Source: Oliverpabstia intestinalis (lineage in GTDB: Bacteria; Bacillota; Clostridia; Lachnospirales; Lachnospiraceae). From it: a stretch of 64,000 bases of DNA. The DNA is taken from NCBI RefSeq assembly GCF_009696065.1, contig NZ_VUMS01000002.1:62001-126000 (forward strand), in the 5' to 3' direction. The position numbers and the translations under genes were made by a program. Shown one piece after another: positions 52,956 through 62,264 of the stretch. Each line of letters starts with the position of its first letter. Within the stretch, counting starts at the first letter, position 1. The notes beneath the pieces are model-generated. The model was given only the letters and a program-made list of their open reading frames with translations. It had not been told where the DNA came from and searched no databases.

Positions 52956-52976
52956 ATCCTTTTTTTCTGTTATAAT
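52949..52976 (+). promoter_or_regulatory. Promoter of rqcH
   Basis: TAGTCA (52949-52954), 16-base spacer, TATAAT (52971-52976). Its -35 overlaps the -35 of the divergent yicC promoter almost completely, so the two may compete for RNA polymerase. Confidence 0.65.
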
Positions 52977-53005
52977 AAAAATATTCAAAGAAGGAGTGTG
53001 TTTTT

Positions 53006-54745
53006 ATGGCTTTTGACGGGATCACAATTGCAAATATTGTAACAGAATTAAATCAGACCATCACCGGCGGTAAGATCAACAAGATCGCCCAGCCGGAAAA
53101 TGATGAGTTGATCATAACCATTAAAAATCAGCGGAAACAGTACCGTCTGTTTTTATCAGCCAGTGCTTCTCTCCCGCTGATTTATCTGACGGAAACTAAT
53201 AAACCAAGTCCACTGACGGCACCCAACTTCTGTATGTTGTTAAGAAAACATATCGGGAGTGGCAAGATCATCGCGATTGAACAGCCGGGTATGGAGCGGA
53301 TCATCCGTTTTACTATTGAACATCTGAATGAACTCGGTGATCTGTGTACCAAATATCTGATTGTGGAGATCATGGGAAAGCACAGCAACATTATCTTCTG
53401 TAACGAAGAGGATCAGATCATCGACAGTATCAAACATGTGTCAGCTCATATGAGTTCTGTGAGAGAAGTCCTTCCCGGGCGTCCGTATTTTATACCGGAA
53501 ACACAGTCAAAACTGAATCCGTTTGTATTAACGGAAGAAATCTTTCAGGAAAAGATTTTTCCGCGTCCTGTGAATGTGGCAAAAGCAATCTACACTTCTA
53601 TCACGGGAATCAGTCCTCTGATGGCAGAAGAAGTTTGCTATCGCGCCGGCATCGATGGCGGTATTCCAACCGACGGACTTGAGGATGTGGAGCGGGTACA
53701 TCTGGCACATACTTTTCTTCGCATGGTAGATGACATCAGGGACGGGCATTTCGAACCAAACATTATATATAAAGGAAAAGAGCCGGTAGAATTTGCCTGC
53801 TTTCCACTGTCTCAGTATCAGGATTACCGTGCTGTCTCTTATCCATCGATCTTCCCGGTGTTAGAGACATATTATGCTGAAAAAAATATTGTCACAAAGA
53901 TGCGTCAGAAAACAGTAGATCTGCGAAAAATCGTACAGAATGCACTGGAGCGAAATGTAAAAAAATATCAGTTACAGCAAAAACAGTTGAAGGATACAGA
54001 GAAAAAAGAAAAATACCGTGTCTGGGGAGAGCTGCTGAATACTTACGGCTATGAAGTGGAGCCCGGTGCAAAGTCCATGGAGGCGTTGAATTATTACACC
54101 AATGAAATGATTCAGATTCCACTGGATGAAACGATGACCCCACAGGAAAATGCCAAGAAATACTTCGATAAATACAGCAAGTTAAAGCGAACCAAGGGAG
54201 CACTGGATACACTGTTGCAGGAAACCGGAGATGAGATCAAGCATCTGGAATCCATTGCCGCTTCTCTTGATATTGCCTCATCGGAAGAAGATCTTGTACA
54301 GATCAAAGAAGAAATGATGGAATATGGATATGTAAAGCGGAAAAATACAGGAGGAAAAAAAGTAAAAGTCACCTCTCGTCCATATCATTATATTTCCAGC
54401 GATGGATATGATATCTATGTCGGCAAAAATAATTTTCAGAACGATGAGCTTTCTTTTAAGTTTGCTTCCGGCAATGACTGGTGGTTCCATGCCAAAGGGC
54501 AGCCGGGATCCCATGTGATCGTAAAATCAAAAAATGAAGAACTTCCGGATCGCACCTTTGAAGAAGCAGGAAAGCTGGCAGCTTACTATTCCAAGGGCAG
54601 ACAGGCACCGAAGGTGGAAATTGATTATACACAGAAGAAAAATCTCCGGAAGCCAACCGGCGGGAAACCGGGATTTGTTGTATATTACACAAACTACTCC
54701 CTTCTGATCGAACCGGACATTACGGGACTTCAACAGATACAGTAA
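53006..54745 (+). CDS. rqcH: RqcH/NFACT family ribosome quality control protein
   Basis: The 579-residue protein contains the NFACT-N domain (MAFDGITIANIVTELNQTITGGKINKI), coiled-coil (about 300-440) and the NFACT-R domain (SDGYDIYVGKNNFQNDEL and GNDWWFHAKGQPGSHVIVKS). RqcH recognises stalled 50S-peptidyl-tRNA and adds alanine tails; homologues were earlier called fibronectin-binding proteins (FbpA). RBS AAGGAG precedes the ATG. Confidence 0.94.
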   Translation: MAFDGITIANIVTELNQTITGGKINKIAQPENDELIITIKNQRKQYRLFLSASASLPLIYLTETNKPSPLTAPNFCMLLRKHIGSGKIIAIEQPGMERIIRFTIEHLNELGDLCTKYLIVEIMGKHSNIIFCNEEDQIIDSIKHVSAHMSSVREVLPGRPYFIPETQSKLNPFVLTEEIFQEKIFPRPVNVAKAIYTSITGISPLMAEEVCYRAGIDGGIPTDGLEDVERVHLAHTFLRMVDDIRDGHFEPNIIYKGKEPVEFACFPLSQYQDYRAVSYPSIFPVLETYYAEKNIVTKMRQKTVDLRKIVQNALERNVKKYQLQQKQLKDTEKKEKYRVWGELLNTYGYEVEPGAKSMEALNYYTNEMIQIPLDETMTPQENAKKYFDKYSKLKRTKGALDTLLQETGDEIKHLESIAASLDIASSEEDLVQIKEEMMEYGYVKRKNTGGKKVKVTSRPYHYISSDGYDIYVGKNNFQNDELSFKFASGNDWWFHAKGQPGSHVIVKSKNEELPDRTFEEAGKLAAYYSKGRQAPKVEIDYTQKKNLRKPTGGKPGFVVYYTNYSLLIEPDITGLQQIQ

Positions 54746-54760
54746 AAGGAGGCAACGCCA

Positions 54761-57205
54761 TTGAAGAAAACAAAGGATTCTCAGGAAACAAAGATCCTGA
54801 GAAAACCGGTTGCACGGATTGAGACAACCGCGGATACCGGACTTACTCAGGCACAGGTGAAAGAACGGATGGAAAAAGGATGGAGCAATGCCCCGGTGGA
54901 TTCTCCTTCCAAGACGACCAAGGAAATTATTATCAGCAATGTATTTACGTATTTCAACCTGATTTTTCTTGTGATTGCAGTTCTGCTGCTTCTGGTCGGT
55001 GCATTTCGTGATCTGACTTTTCTCCCGGTCATTATCTGTAACACTCTAATTGGTATTATTCAGGAGATCCGTTCCAAGAAAGTACTGGACAAGTTGAGTG
55101 TGTTGAATGCGCCTAAAGCTACTGTTGTGCGTGAAGGAAAGCTTCAGACGATTCCCGCAGAAAAGGCGGTGCTGGATGATGTTGTAAAATTTCAGGCGGG
55201 AAATCAGATCTGTGCCGATGCTACTTTGATTGACGGGGAGGTACAGGTCAACGAATCCCTTCTGACCGGTGAATCTGATGAGATCACCAAAAAACCCGGG
55301 GACACGTTGATGTCCGGAAGTTTTGTTGTTTCCGGCTCCTGTCTCGGACGACTGGAACAGGTAGGTGCAGACTCTTATATCTCAAAACTGACACTGGAAG
55401 CAAAGGCAACCAAAGAAGGGGAACAGTCTGAGATGATCCGTTCCCTGGATAAACTGGTTCAGATTGTTGGATTTCTGATCATTCCGATTGGTATTGTTCT
55501 TTTCGGACAGCAGTATCTGCTTGGTGACAGTTCCATCAAGACCAGTATGCAGGCTATGGTTGCGGCCATCATTGGTATGATTCCGGAAGGGTTATATCTG
55601 CTGGCCAGTGTAGCTCTGGTAGTCAGTGTAATGCGATTGGCCACGAAAAAAGTTCTTGTACATGATATGAAGTGTATCGAGACGCTTGCCAGGGTCAATG
55701 TGCTGTGTGTTGATAAAACCGGTACCATTACCGAAAATACCATGAAGGTTCATGATGTGGTTTCTCTGGAACCATATGATAAAGAAGAACTTCCCCCATT
55801 GAAAGAACTGCTGGGTGATTTTGCCCACGCTATGTCGAAAGATAACATTACAATGGCAGCAATGCAGGAATATTTTACACAGGGAAGCGGACAGGTAGCT
55901 ACTTCAGTAACTTCATTCTCTTCCGCTTTCAAATACAGCAGTGCTACTTTTCATACGACTTCTTATGTGCTTGGTGCACCGGAATTTGTTCTTCGGGATG
56001 ATTATGAAATATATAAAGAAACAATAGAATCTTATGGAAGCGAGGGTTATCGTGTCCTGGTTTTCGGTCGATACGAGGGAACTCCGGACGGAAAAGCACT
56101 GACAGAAGCAGTGATTCCTTATGGTCTTGTATTGCTGGCCAATCCGATCCGTAAAGAAGCCTGGGAGACATTTCAGTATTTTGCAGATCAGGGTGTGGAT
56201 ATCAAGGTTATATCCGGTGATAATCCGGTTACAGTATCAAAAGTAGCTTCTCAGGCGGGAATCGCCAATGCGGATAATTACATCGATGCCAGTCAGTTAA
56301 AAACACCGGATGATATCAAGCGAGCAGTGTTAAAATATACGGTTTTCGGTCGTGTGACACCGGATCAGAAGCGACAGTTTGTCCGTGCATTGAAAGAAGC
56401 AGGGAAAACCGTTGCAATGACCGGTGATGGTGTCAACGATGTACTTGCACTGAAAGACGCTGACTGCAGTATTGCGATGGCCTCGGGAAGTGACGCAGCA
56501 GCACAGGCTTCTCAGCTTGTATTGCTGGAATCTAATTTTTCGTGTATGCCTTCGGTTGTACTGGAAGGACGTCGGGTCGTTAATAATATCGAACGATCTG
56601 CAAGTTTGTTTCTGGTAAAAAATATTTTCAGCTTTCTGCTGTCGTTGTTTTCTATGGCGTTTATGATTACCTATCCGCTGGAACCATCTCAGATTTCCAT
56701 GGTGGCCATGTTTACCATTGGTATTCCGGCATTCCTGTTGGCAATGGAACCGAACAAGAAGATGATTGAAGGCCATTTCCTTACGAATGTGCTTTTAAAA
56801 GCGCTTCCGGCCGGACTTACGGATGTACTGATTGTAGGATTCCTTACAGTATTCGGGCAGACGTTTGGAATGTCAAACGAGGAAATTTCCACGGCTGCTA
56901 CTCTTCTGCTTGCAATTGTCGGACTGATGATTCTGTTTAAAATCAGCAAACCGATGAATGTATTCCGCTGGATTGTGTGGTCGGCTATGGTGGCTGGATT
57001 GTTGTTCTGTGTGATTTTTTTGAAGAATCTGTTTGGAATTGGAGTGATGACACGGAAGTGTTGTATGACGCTGATCGTGTTTGCGGTTGCTACGGAGCCG
57101 TTGTTGAGGTATATTTCGCAGATTGTGACGGGGATTCGGAAACGGGTGTTGCGCAGACGGGAAAAACGGCTGGATAAAAAGTATCCTAGGAAACGTGGAG
57201 AATAA
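54761..57205 (+). CDS. P-type ATPase, cation exporter-like
   Basis: The 814-residue protein has TGESDE (actuator loop), the phosphorylation motif DKTGTIT at Asp318, PEGL in the membrane (IGMIPEGLYLL), and GDGVNDVLALKDADC. It is preceded by about 30 unusual N-terminal residues and has about ten membrane segments. PEGL suggests a Ca2+-ATPase-like P2 pump, but substrate is not settled. The start is TTG 54761 with AGGAGG eight bases upstream. It follows rqcH by 15 bases. A long inverted-repeat element starts 4 bases past its stop. Confidence 0.93.
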   Translation: MKKTKDSQETKILRKPVARIETTADTGLTQAQVKERMEKGWSNAPVDSPSKTTKEIIISNVFTYFNLIFLVIAVLLLLVGAFRDLTFLPVIICNTLIGIIQEIRSKKVLDKLSVLNAPKATVVREGKLQTIPAEKAVLDDVVKFQAGNQICADATLIDGEVQVNESLLTGESDEITKKPGDTLMSGSFVVSGSCLGRLEQVGADSYISKLTLEAKATKEGEQSEMIRSLDKLVQIVGFLIIPIGIVLFGQQYLLGDSSIKTSMQAMVAAIIGMIPEGLYLLASVALVVSVMRLATKKVLVHDMKCIETLARVNVLCVDKTGTITENTMKVHDVVSLEPYDKEELPPLKELLGDFAHAMSKDNITMAAMQEYFTQGSGQVATSVTSFSSAFKYSSATFHTTSYVLGAPEFVLRDDYEIYKETIESYGSEGYRVLVFGRYEGTPDGKALTEAVIPYGLVLLANPIRKEAWETFQYFADQGVDIKVISGDNPVTVSKVASQAGIANADNYIDASQLKTPDDIKRAVLKYTVFGRVTPDQKRQFVRALKEAGKTVAMTGDGVNDVLALKDADCSIAMASGSDAAAQASQLVLLESNFSCMPSVVLEGRRVVNNIERSASLFLVKNIFSFLLSLFSMAFMITYPLEPSQISMVAMFTIGIPAFLLAMEPNKKMIEGHFLTNVLLKALPAGLTDVLIVGFLTVFGQTFGMSNEEISTAATLLLAIVGLMILFKISKPMNVFRWIVWSAMVAGLLFCVIFLKNLFGIGVMTRKCCMTLIVFAVATEPLLRYISQIVTGIRKRVLRRREKRLDKKYPRKRGE

Positions 57206-57208
57206 AAA

Positions 57209-57423
57209 GGTATTAACAAACGGACGCAGTAAGGAGTCGAAGCCCGGTTGGAACAACGTTGGCAGGTGAATTTTGAACTATGTGCTAAGTGCGACTAGGC
57301 TCTTCGCGGAGAGCCGCTCAGCGCCAAGTCTTACTAAGCACAGGATTTCAAAATTTCACCTAACCGCCAACAAAGTGTTGTTCCAACCGGGCTTCGACTC
57401 CTTACTGCTGTTTATTAATAACC
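57209..57423. repeat. Long inverted-repeat element (32-bp perfect arms)
   Basis: GCAGTAAGGAGTCGAAGCCC starts the left arm at 57226 and the arm runs to 57257. Its exact inverse is at 57377-57408. Within the 119-base middle, further short pairs (TGTGCTAAGT with ACTAAGCACA, and GGCTCTTC...GAGAGCC) make a long cruciform-capable structure. No protein frame of note. The rest of the 297-base gap, from 57424 to 57486, shows nothing. Confidence 0.8.
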
Positions 57424-57486
57424 GGAAGAAATGAAATAGTTCCAATTTTATCACATATATCATCGCGATGATTAATGCGGAATTTC

Positions 57487-57501
57487 CTAGAGTGTGTCTG
57501 A
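57487..57501. repeat. Solo end of the MITE-like element
   Basis: CTAGAGTGTGTCTGA matches the outer end of the element at 44713-44841 with one substitution. It begins next to the stop of the following gene. Confidence 0.5.
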
Positions 57502-57502
57502 A

Positions 57503-58054
57503 TCAGGATTGTTGTGTCAGGTACTCTTCGGTTGTCATGAACTCTACGTGGAGCGGTGACAATCCCTGTAAGATGTGCAGGGTTTCTGCTTCAAGGATCG
57601 GGTTCAGGCCGGAGGTGGCATCGGTGAGCCAGATGAGTTTGCAGCCGAGGTCGATGCCTTCAAAGAAAGTGGAAAGGACACAGCATTCGGAGACAACGCC
57701 GGTGAGGATGATGCGGTCGGCTTTTCGGGCAGCCTGACGGATGGCGGGTACCTGAAAGGAGGAATATGTGCTTTTGTCGTAGATGAGGTACGTTTCGGCT
57801 GCTTCTTTGATTCCATCCATCAGTTCATTCATCCAGGGATCTTCATTAATTTTGCGATTCAGCTCGTTATAGGTTTTCCAAGTTCCAACCGGGTGATCGG
57901 CGGCGATATAGCGGGTGAAAATAGTCTGATTTTTTGGATGTTTTTCCAGAAGTTTCAGGATATTTGCCTTTGTGTGCGCTACAGTCTCACATGCCCATGG
58001 CTGGTCGGGAAGGTATACATTTTGCATATCGATTACTAATAATAAATCATTCAT
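57503..58054 (-). CDS. Isochorismatase-family cysteine hydrolase
   Basis: The 183-residue protein shows the triad Asp9 (LLVIDMQN), Lys94 (YDKSTYSS) and Cys124 or 125 (GVVSECCVLST). Such enzymes hydrolyse amides such as nicotinamide or isochorismate-like ethers, and the substrate cannot be read here. The last codons reach a MITE-end repeat. It stands alone on the minus strand facing the P-type ATPase gene. Confidence 0.9.
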   Translation of the reverse strand: MNDLLLVIDMQNVYLPDQPWACETVAHTKANILKLLEKHPKNQTIFTRYIAADHPVGTWKTYNELNRKINEDPWMNELMDGIKEAAETYLIYDKSTYSSFQVPAIRQAARKADRIILTGVVSECCVLSTFFEGIDLGCKLIWLTDATSGLNPILEAETLHILQGLSPLHVEFMTTEEYLTQQS

Positions 58055-58121
58055 GATACAAATCTCCTTTTATTAGATATTCTGCTTTTCTATCTTATCA
58101 ACAAAACAAAGAATCTAAATT

Positions 58122-58150
58122 TGTAACTGTTCAGTACACTTACAGTCACC
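58122..58150. repeat. Dispersed palindromic repeat, core copy 8
   Basis: GTAACTGTTCAGTACAC is followed by TTACAGTCAC. The octamer GTAACTGT keeps its inverted partner ACAGT(C)AC. It lies in the gap before the udp gene. Confidence 0.6.
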
Positions 58151-58236
58151 TGAATTTCACTATAAAGATATCTATGGGAAAAGTCAATCCTGTTTTCTTA
58201 TTCAGTAACCTGTTGCAGAACATTCCATTGCTTTAT

Positions 58237-58263
58237 ATTTACAATTGACAAGACAGTTGTAAA
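58237..58263 (+). promoter_or_regulatory. Possible operator/-35 region of the udp-ECF cluster
   Basis: TTTACAATTG and AGTTGTAAAG form an imperfect palindrome that contains a perfect -35 TTGACA (58245-58250). The -10 17 bases later (TAAGGT) is weak. A second small inverted repeat ATACAA-CTT-TTGTAT is at 59093-59107, in front of the S-component gene. Confidence 0.4.
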
Positions 58264-58309
58264 GTGTTAAGGTAAACAGGCAAATATTTTTAGAAAGAAG
58301 GTTTTGATT

Positions 58310-59050
58310 ATGTCTGAAAACCTGATGCCGCATATCCGTCTTCCGAAGGATCTGGATGTGGACTGTGTACTGTTACCGGGAGATCCGGCACGGGCAGATA
58401 CGGTAGCTTCTCATCTGGAAGACGCCAGACTGCTTGCATCAAACCGGGAATTTCGTAGCTGGCAAGGCACATATAAGGGCAAAAAAATGTTGGTTACTTC
58501 TACCGGAATAGGTGCTGCTTCCTGTGCGATTGCTGTGGAGGAACTGATCCAGTGTGGTGTTCATAACCTGATCCGTATTGGAAGCTGCGGAGCCCTGCAG
58601 CCGGAATGTGCTCTGGGCGATCTGATCTTTGTAACCGGGGCGATCCGGGACGATGGCACTTCTGCTGCTTATGTGGAAGCACAGTATCCTGCGATACCTG
58701 ATTTTGATCTCCTGAGTGCCTGTCGGGAAAGTGCAGTTGCTGAAAATATTCCTTATCACCTGGGAATCTGTCGCAGTCACAGCTGCCTTTATAGTGATCG
58801 GAACCCGGAACTTTACAGTTATTGGGCCGGAAAACGAGCAATTGCTTCTGATATGGAAACCGCAGTGTTATTTGTACTCGGTTCCCTTCGTGGTGTGCGT
58901 ACTGCATCGATTTTAAATGTTGTTGCCGCCTCTCAGTCCTCTGTCGCGGAAGATATTGGAAAATATGCCGCCAAAGAGGCAATTTCCATGAGTGGGGAAG
59001 AAAGAGAAATTCTTACAGCGCTGGAAGCATTCACCAGAATCCAGAAATAA
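58310..59050 (+). CDS. udp: Uridine phosphorylase-like nucleoside phosphorylase
   Basis: The 246-residue enzyme reads VLLPGDPARADTVA, TGIGAASCAIAVEELI and IRIGSCGALQ, PNP/UDP family blocks; AIASDMETAVLFVL carries the conserved Glu. It splits nucleosides with phosphate. Substrate (uridine or other) is inferred. ATG 58310 with GAAGG upstream is preferred over TTG 58304. It leads into an ECF transporter operon, which suggests salvage of an imported nucleoside. Confidence 0.88.
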   Translation: MSENLMPHIRLPKDLDVDCVLLPGDPARADTVASHLEDARLLASNREFRSWQGTYKGKKMLVTSTGIGAASCAIAVEELIQCGVHNLIRIGSCGALQPECALGDLIFVTGAIRDDGTSAAYVEAQYPAIPDFDLLSACRESAVAENIPYHLGICRSHSCLYSDRNPELYSYWAGKRAIASDMETAVLFVLGSLRGVRTASILNVVAASQSSVAEDIGKYAAKEAISMSGEEREILTALEAFTRIQK

Positions 59051-59158
59051 TCAAAACCAAAATATCTGAAAATCATCCGAAAAACAGATGGTATACAACT
59101 TTTGTATCCTGCATTTCTGATGATACAGATAAAAAATCACATCGAGGGAGGATGAATC

Positions 59159-59761
59159 ATGAAAAAGATTTTTAAAACACAACTGAATGCCGCCGTCATC
59201 GTTCTGATACCGGCATGTATCGGAATCAACTATCTCGGAAAACTGTTCGCCAGTTTCCTGAAACTGCCGTTATGGCTGGACAGCATCGGAACCTGTATCG
59301 GTGCAGCACTTGGCGGACCTATCATCGGAGCCATCTGTGGTGCTGCAAACAACCTGATCTACGGATTTACCACCGGTGATAATATTACACTGATCTATGC
59401 ACTGACCAGTCTTTTCATCGGTCTCGTTGTCGGTATCATGGCACGTATCGGATTTATGAAAACATTCCCAAAAGCTCTGTTAACTGCATGTGCGGGCGGA
59501 CTGGCAGCTGTTGTGGTTTCCACACCACTGAACATTCTGTTCTGGGGCGGAACAACCGGAAACGTATGGGGTGATGCAGTATTTGCCGCAACACAGGCAG
59601 CAAAACTTCCACTGGCACTTGGTTCTCTGCTGGATGAGATCGTTGTAGATGTACCGGATAAGTTGATCACACTGATCATCGTATTCCTGATTCTCAAAGG
59701 TCTTCCAAAGAAACTTACCACCCTGTATGATACAGAAGAAACTATCGAAAGTCTGGATTAA
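59159..59761 (+). CDS. ECF transporter S component, probable nucleoside-type
   Basis: The 200-residue membrane protein has about six hydrophobic segments and PLWLDSIGTCIGAALGGPIIGAICGAANN, the S-component pattern of ECF vitamin importers. Substrate specificity cannot be read directly. Proximity to a uridine phosphorylase suggests a nucleoside or nucleobase. GGGAGG precedes the ATG. EcfT follows 3 bases later. Confidence 0.85.
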   Translation: MKKIFKTQLNAAVIVLIPACIGINYLGKLFASFLKLPLWLDSIGTCIGAALGGPIIGAICGAANNLIYGFTTGDNITLIYALTSLFIGLVVGIMARIGFMKTFPKALLTACAGGLAAVVVSTPLNILFWGGTTGNVWGDAVFAATQAAKLPLALGSLLDEIVVDVPDKLITLIIVFLILKGLPKKLTTLYDTEETIESLD

Positions 59762-59764
59762 TTT

Positions 59765-60541
59765 ATGAAAACCATCAGTTTATACACAAATAACGGAAGC
59801 TGGCTGACACAGCTTCATCCATTTACCAAATTATGGTATCTGGCAGCAGCAATCTGCATTCCCCTTCTGACTGGTTCAGTGTGGGGATTTGCAGTGATGA
59901 TCATAATCAGTTTTGTACTGCTAAAAAGCGGCAGGCTTATTAAAAAAGCCCTGCCGCTGATTGCATTTTCTTTTACAATTATTCTTACAATTTTTCTGAT
60001 TCATGGTCTGGTCAATCAACAGAACAAGAATGTACTGTTTGCCATCGGATTTCTCAGGTTTTATAAAGAAGGATTATTGTATGCAGCGCATATCGGATTA
60101 AATATTCTGAATATGCTTCTGTCTTTCGCAATTGTCGTTTTATCCACCCGCCCTTCCGAGCTTGTGGATGAGTTGGAGCGAAAGGGATTTTCTCCGCGAT
60201 TTGGTTATATTATCAATTCTGTGTTTCAGATTATTCCGCAGATGATGGGGACGATGCATACCATCACCGATGCCCAGAGAAGCCGCGGTATGGAAACAGA
60301 AGGTAGTCTTCTGGTTCGTATCAAGGCGTTTCTCCCACTGATCTCGCCGGTTGTTATGAGTGCGCTGACAGCTACCAGAGAACGGGCAATCGCATTGGAA
60401 GTACGTGGATTTGGTGCAAAAGGATTAAAAACCTGGATGCATCCCCATCAGAAGACAAAAGCAGACCGGATCTTCAGCTGGCTGTGTATTGCAGGGTTGA
60501 TTCTGGCACTGGCAGGGAGGATTTATTTATGGCTTTCTTAG
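59765..60541 (+). CDS. ecfT: ECF transporter transmembrane protein EcfT
   Basis: The 258-residue membrane protein carries the coupling motifs ARxx-like QRSRGMETEGS and VRGFGAKGL in the C-terminal cytosolic part, with about five hydrophobic helices before. It links the S component to the ATPases. No clear ribosome binding site precedes the ATG, so it is probably coupled to the S gene. Its last 13 bases overlap the ATPase gene. Confidence 0.9.
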   Translation: MKTISLYTNNGSWLTQLHPFTKLWYLAAAICIPLLTGSVWGFAVMIIISFVLLKSGRLIKKALPLIAFSFTIILTIFLIHGLVNQQNKNVLFAIGFLRFYKEGLLYAAHIGLNILNMLLSFAIVVLSTRPSELVDELERKGFSPRFGYIINSVFQIIPQMMGTMHTITDAQRSRGMETEGSLLVRIKAFLPLISPVVMSALTATRERAIALEVRGFGAKGLKTWMHPHQKTKADRIFSWLCIAGLILALAGRIYLWLS

Positions 60542-62175
60542 AAGTAGAACATTTGAAATATCGCTATCCCCATACAAAAAAGCTGGCGTTGGATGATATC
60601 TCCTTTACTGCTGAGAAAGGAGAATTCATTGGAATTATCGGAGAGAATGGTGCGGGAAAAAGTACGCTCAGCCAGGCTTTCTGCGGACTGGTTCCTCAGT
60701 TTTACAAAGGTGCTTACGGAGGTAAAGTGACTGTTGATGGAATTGCTGCTGCTACCACACCTACTGCGGAACTTTGCAAAAAAGTCGGGCTGATCTTTCA
60801 GAACCCTTTTAACCAGCTTTCCGGAGCGAAAGATACTGTTTGGGATGAAGTAGCCTTTGGGTTGGAAAACTTTGGCGTACCGGCTGAACAGATCCATGAA
60901 CGCCTGGATAAGGTTCTGCATCAACTGGACATCTGGCAGTTTCGGGAGAAGAACCCATTTGATCTGTCCGGTGGACAGATGCAGCGTGTGGCCATTGCTT
61001 CAGTTCTTGCCATGGAACCGGAGATTCTGCTTCTTGACGAGCCGACATCCCAGCTGGATCCACAGGGAAGCGAAGAGGTTTTCCATACAGTAGAGTTACT
61101 TGCCCAAACGGGTATTACTATTTTTATGATTGAACAGAAAATGGAGAAACTGGCATCTTACTGTGACAAAATATTACTCTTACATGAAGGTAAGCAGATT
61201 GCTTTTGACACACCGGAAAAGATCTTCTCAAGACCTGATCTTGCAGAATTAGGTATTTGTCCTCCCTATGTAACCCGTTATTGTGTCGAACAGCATATTT
61301 TTCGTCCGGATGGTACGTATCCTGTAGTTGTTGAGGATGTGAAAGAAGCTTTGAAAAGAGACAAAGAAAGAAAGGTTACACTACCGCAGCTGGCAGATAC
61401 TGTCCTGGCAGAAGCACCAGAAAATCGATTTGATGTGAGAAATCTTAAGTTTTCCTATACAGAAGATCATCCTATTTTTGAAAACTTCCAGTTGTCTCTG
61501 GATCAGCGCCCTACGGCAATTATCGGACAAAATGGTGCCGGAAAAACCACACTGGTGCGTTTACTGAAAGGTCTGTTAAAGCCTTCTGCCGGAACAATCC
61601 TCTACCAGGGAGAAGATATTTCCAGGCGTACGGTGGCCTCTCTTGCCGGACAGGTGGGTTATGTTTTTCAGAACCCGGATGACCAGATTTTCAAGTACAA
61701 GGTCATTGATGAGGTTATGTTTGGTCCGTTAAATATCGGTATGCCAAAAGAAAAAGCTATGGAAAAAGCCATGGAAGCGTTGGCACTGACAGAATTGACT
61801 CCCTATGCGGGTGAAAACCCGTATGATCTGGAACTCTCTCAACGGAAACTGGTTGCGATTGCTTCTGTTCTTGCGATGGATACAGATGTAATTATTCTGG
61901 ACGAACCGACGATTGCACAGGATTACAGTGGAAAAGAGATTATACGGAACATTATTGCCAGTCTTTCCGAGCAGGGAAAACTGGTATTGGCGATTCTTCA
62001 TGATATGGATTTTGTAGCGCAGTGTTTTTCGAGAGTTGTAGTTCTTGCCCATGGACAATTACTGGCAGACGGTACACCTTCGGAGGTATTTGTACAAGAG
62101 GACGTATTGAAAAAGGCTGCTCTTGATATGCCACATCCGTTACAGCTTCGGAAAGCATTGGAACAGATACAATGA
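60529..62175 (+). CDS. ecfA: Fused ECF ATPase (EcfA1-EcfA2 in one chain)
   Basis: The 548-residue protein joins two ABC ATPases: GENGAGKST and LSGGQMQRVAIASVLAMEPEILLLDEPTS in the first half, GQNGAGKTT and LELSQRKLVAIASVLAMDTDVIILDEPT in the second. The second half has SQRK in place of SGGQ. ATG 60529 has GGGAGG eight bases upstream. Most ECF operons encode two separate ATPases; fusion is known in some lineages. Confidence 0.93.
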   Translation: MAFLEVEHLKYRYPHTKKLALDDISFTAEKGEFIGIIGENGAGKSTLSQAFCGLVPQFYKGAYGGKVTVDGIAAATTPTAELCKKVGLIFQNPFNQLSGAKDTVWDEVAFGLENFGVPAEQIHERLDKVLHQLDIWQFREKNPFDLSGGQMQRVAIASVLAMEPEILLLDEPTSQLDPQGSEEVFHTVELLAQTGITIFMIEQKMEKLASYCDKILLLHEGKQIAFDTPEKIFSRPDLAELGICPPYVTRYCVEQHIFRPDGTYPVVVEDVKEALKRDKERKVTLPQLADTVLAEAPENRFDVRNLKFSYTEDHPIFENFQLSLDQRPTAIIGQNGAGKTTLVRLLKGLLKPSAGTILYQGEDISRRTVASLAGQVGYVFQNPDDQIFKYKVIDEVMFGPLNIGMPKEKAMEKAMEALALTELTPYAGENPYDLELSQRKLVAIASVLAMDTDVIILDEPTIAQDYSGKEIIRNIIASLSEQGKLVLAILHDMDFVAQCFSRVVVLAHGQLLADGTPSEVFVQEDVLKKAALDMPHPLQLRKALEQIQ

Positions 62176-62194
62176 CAGAGGTCTGTAACGATAT

Positions 62195-62247
62195 ATAAAA
62201 AGTCGAAACTGAAATTCACGAAAAGTGATTTCAGTTTCGACTTTTTG
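62195..62247. terminator. Bidirectional terminator between ecfA and the GH13 gene
   Basis: Stem AAAAAGTCGAAACTGAAAT / ATTTCAGTTTCGACTTTTT, with a 12-nt loop. T and A tracts flank it on both sides. Confidence 0.9.
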
Positions 62248-62264
62248 ATTTACGCGTTACACAT

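Noticed and set aside
56990-57205. Different codon style near the 3' end of the P-type ATPase
   Set aside because: The stretch is richer in TTG and GTG than upstream, but the product remains a continuous P-type ATPase, so I do not infer transfer.
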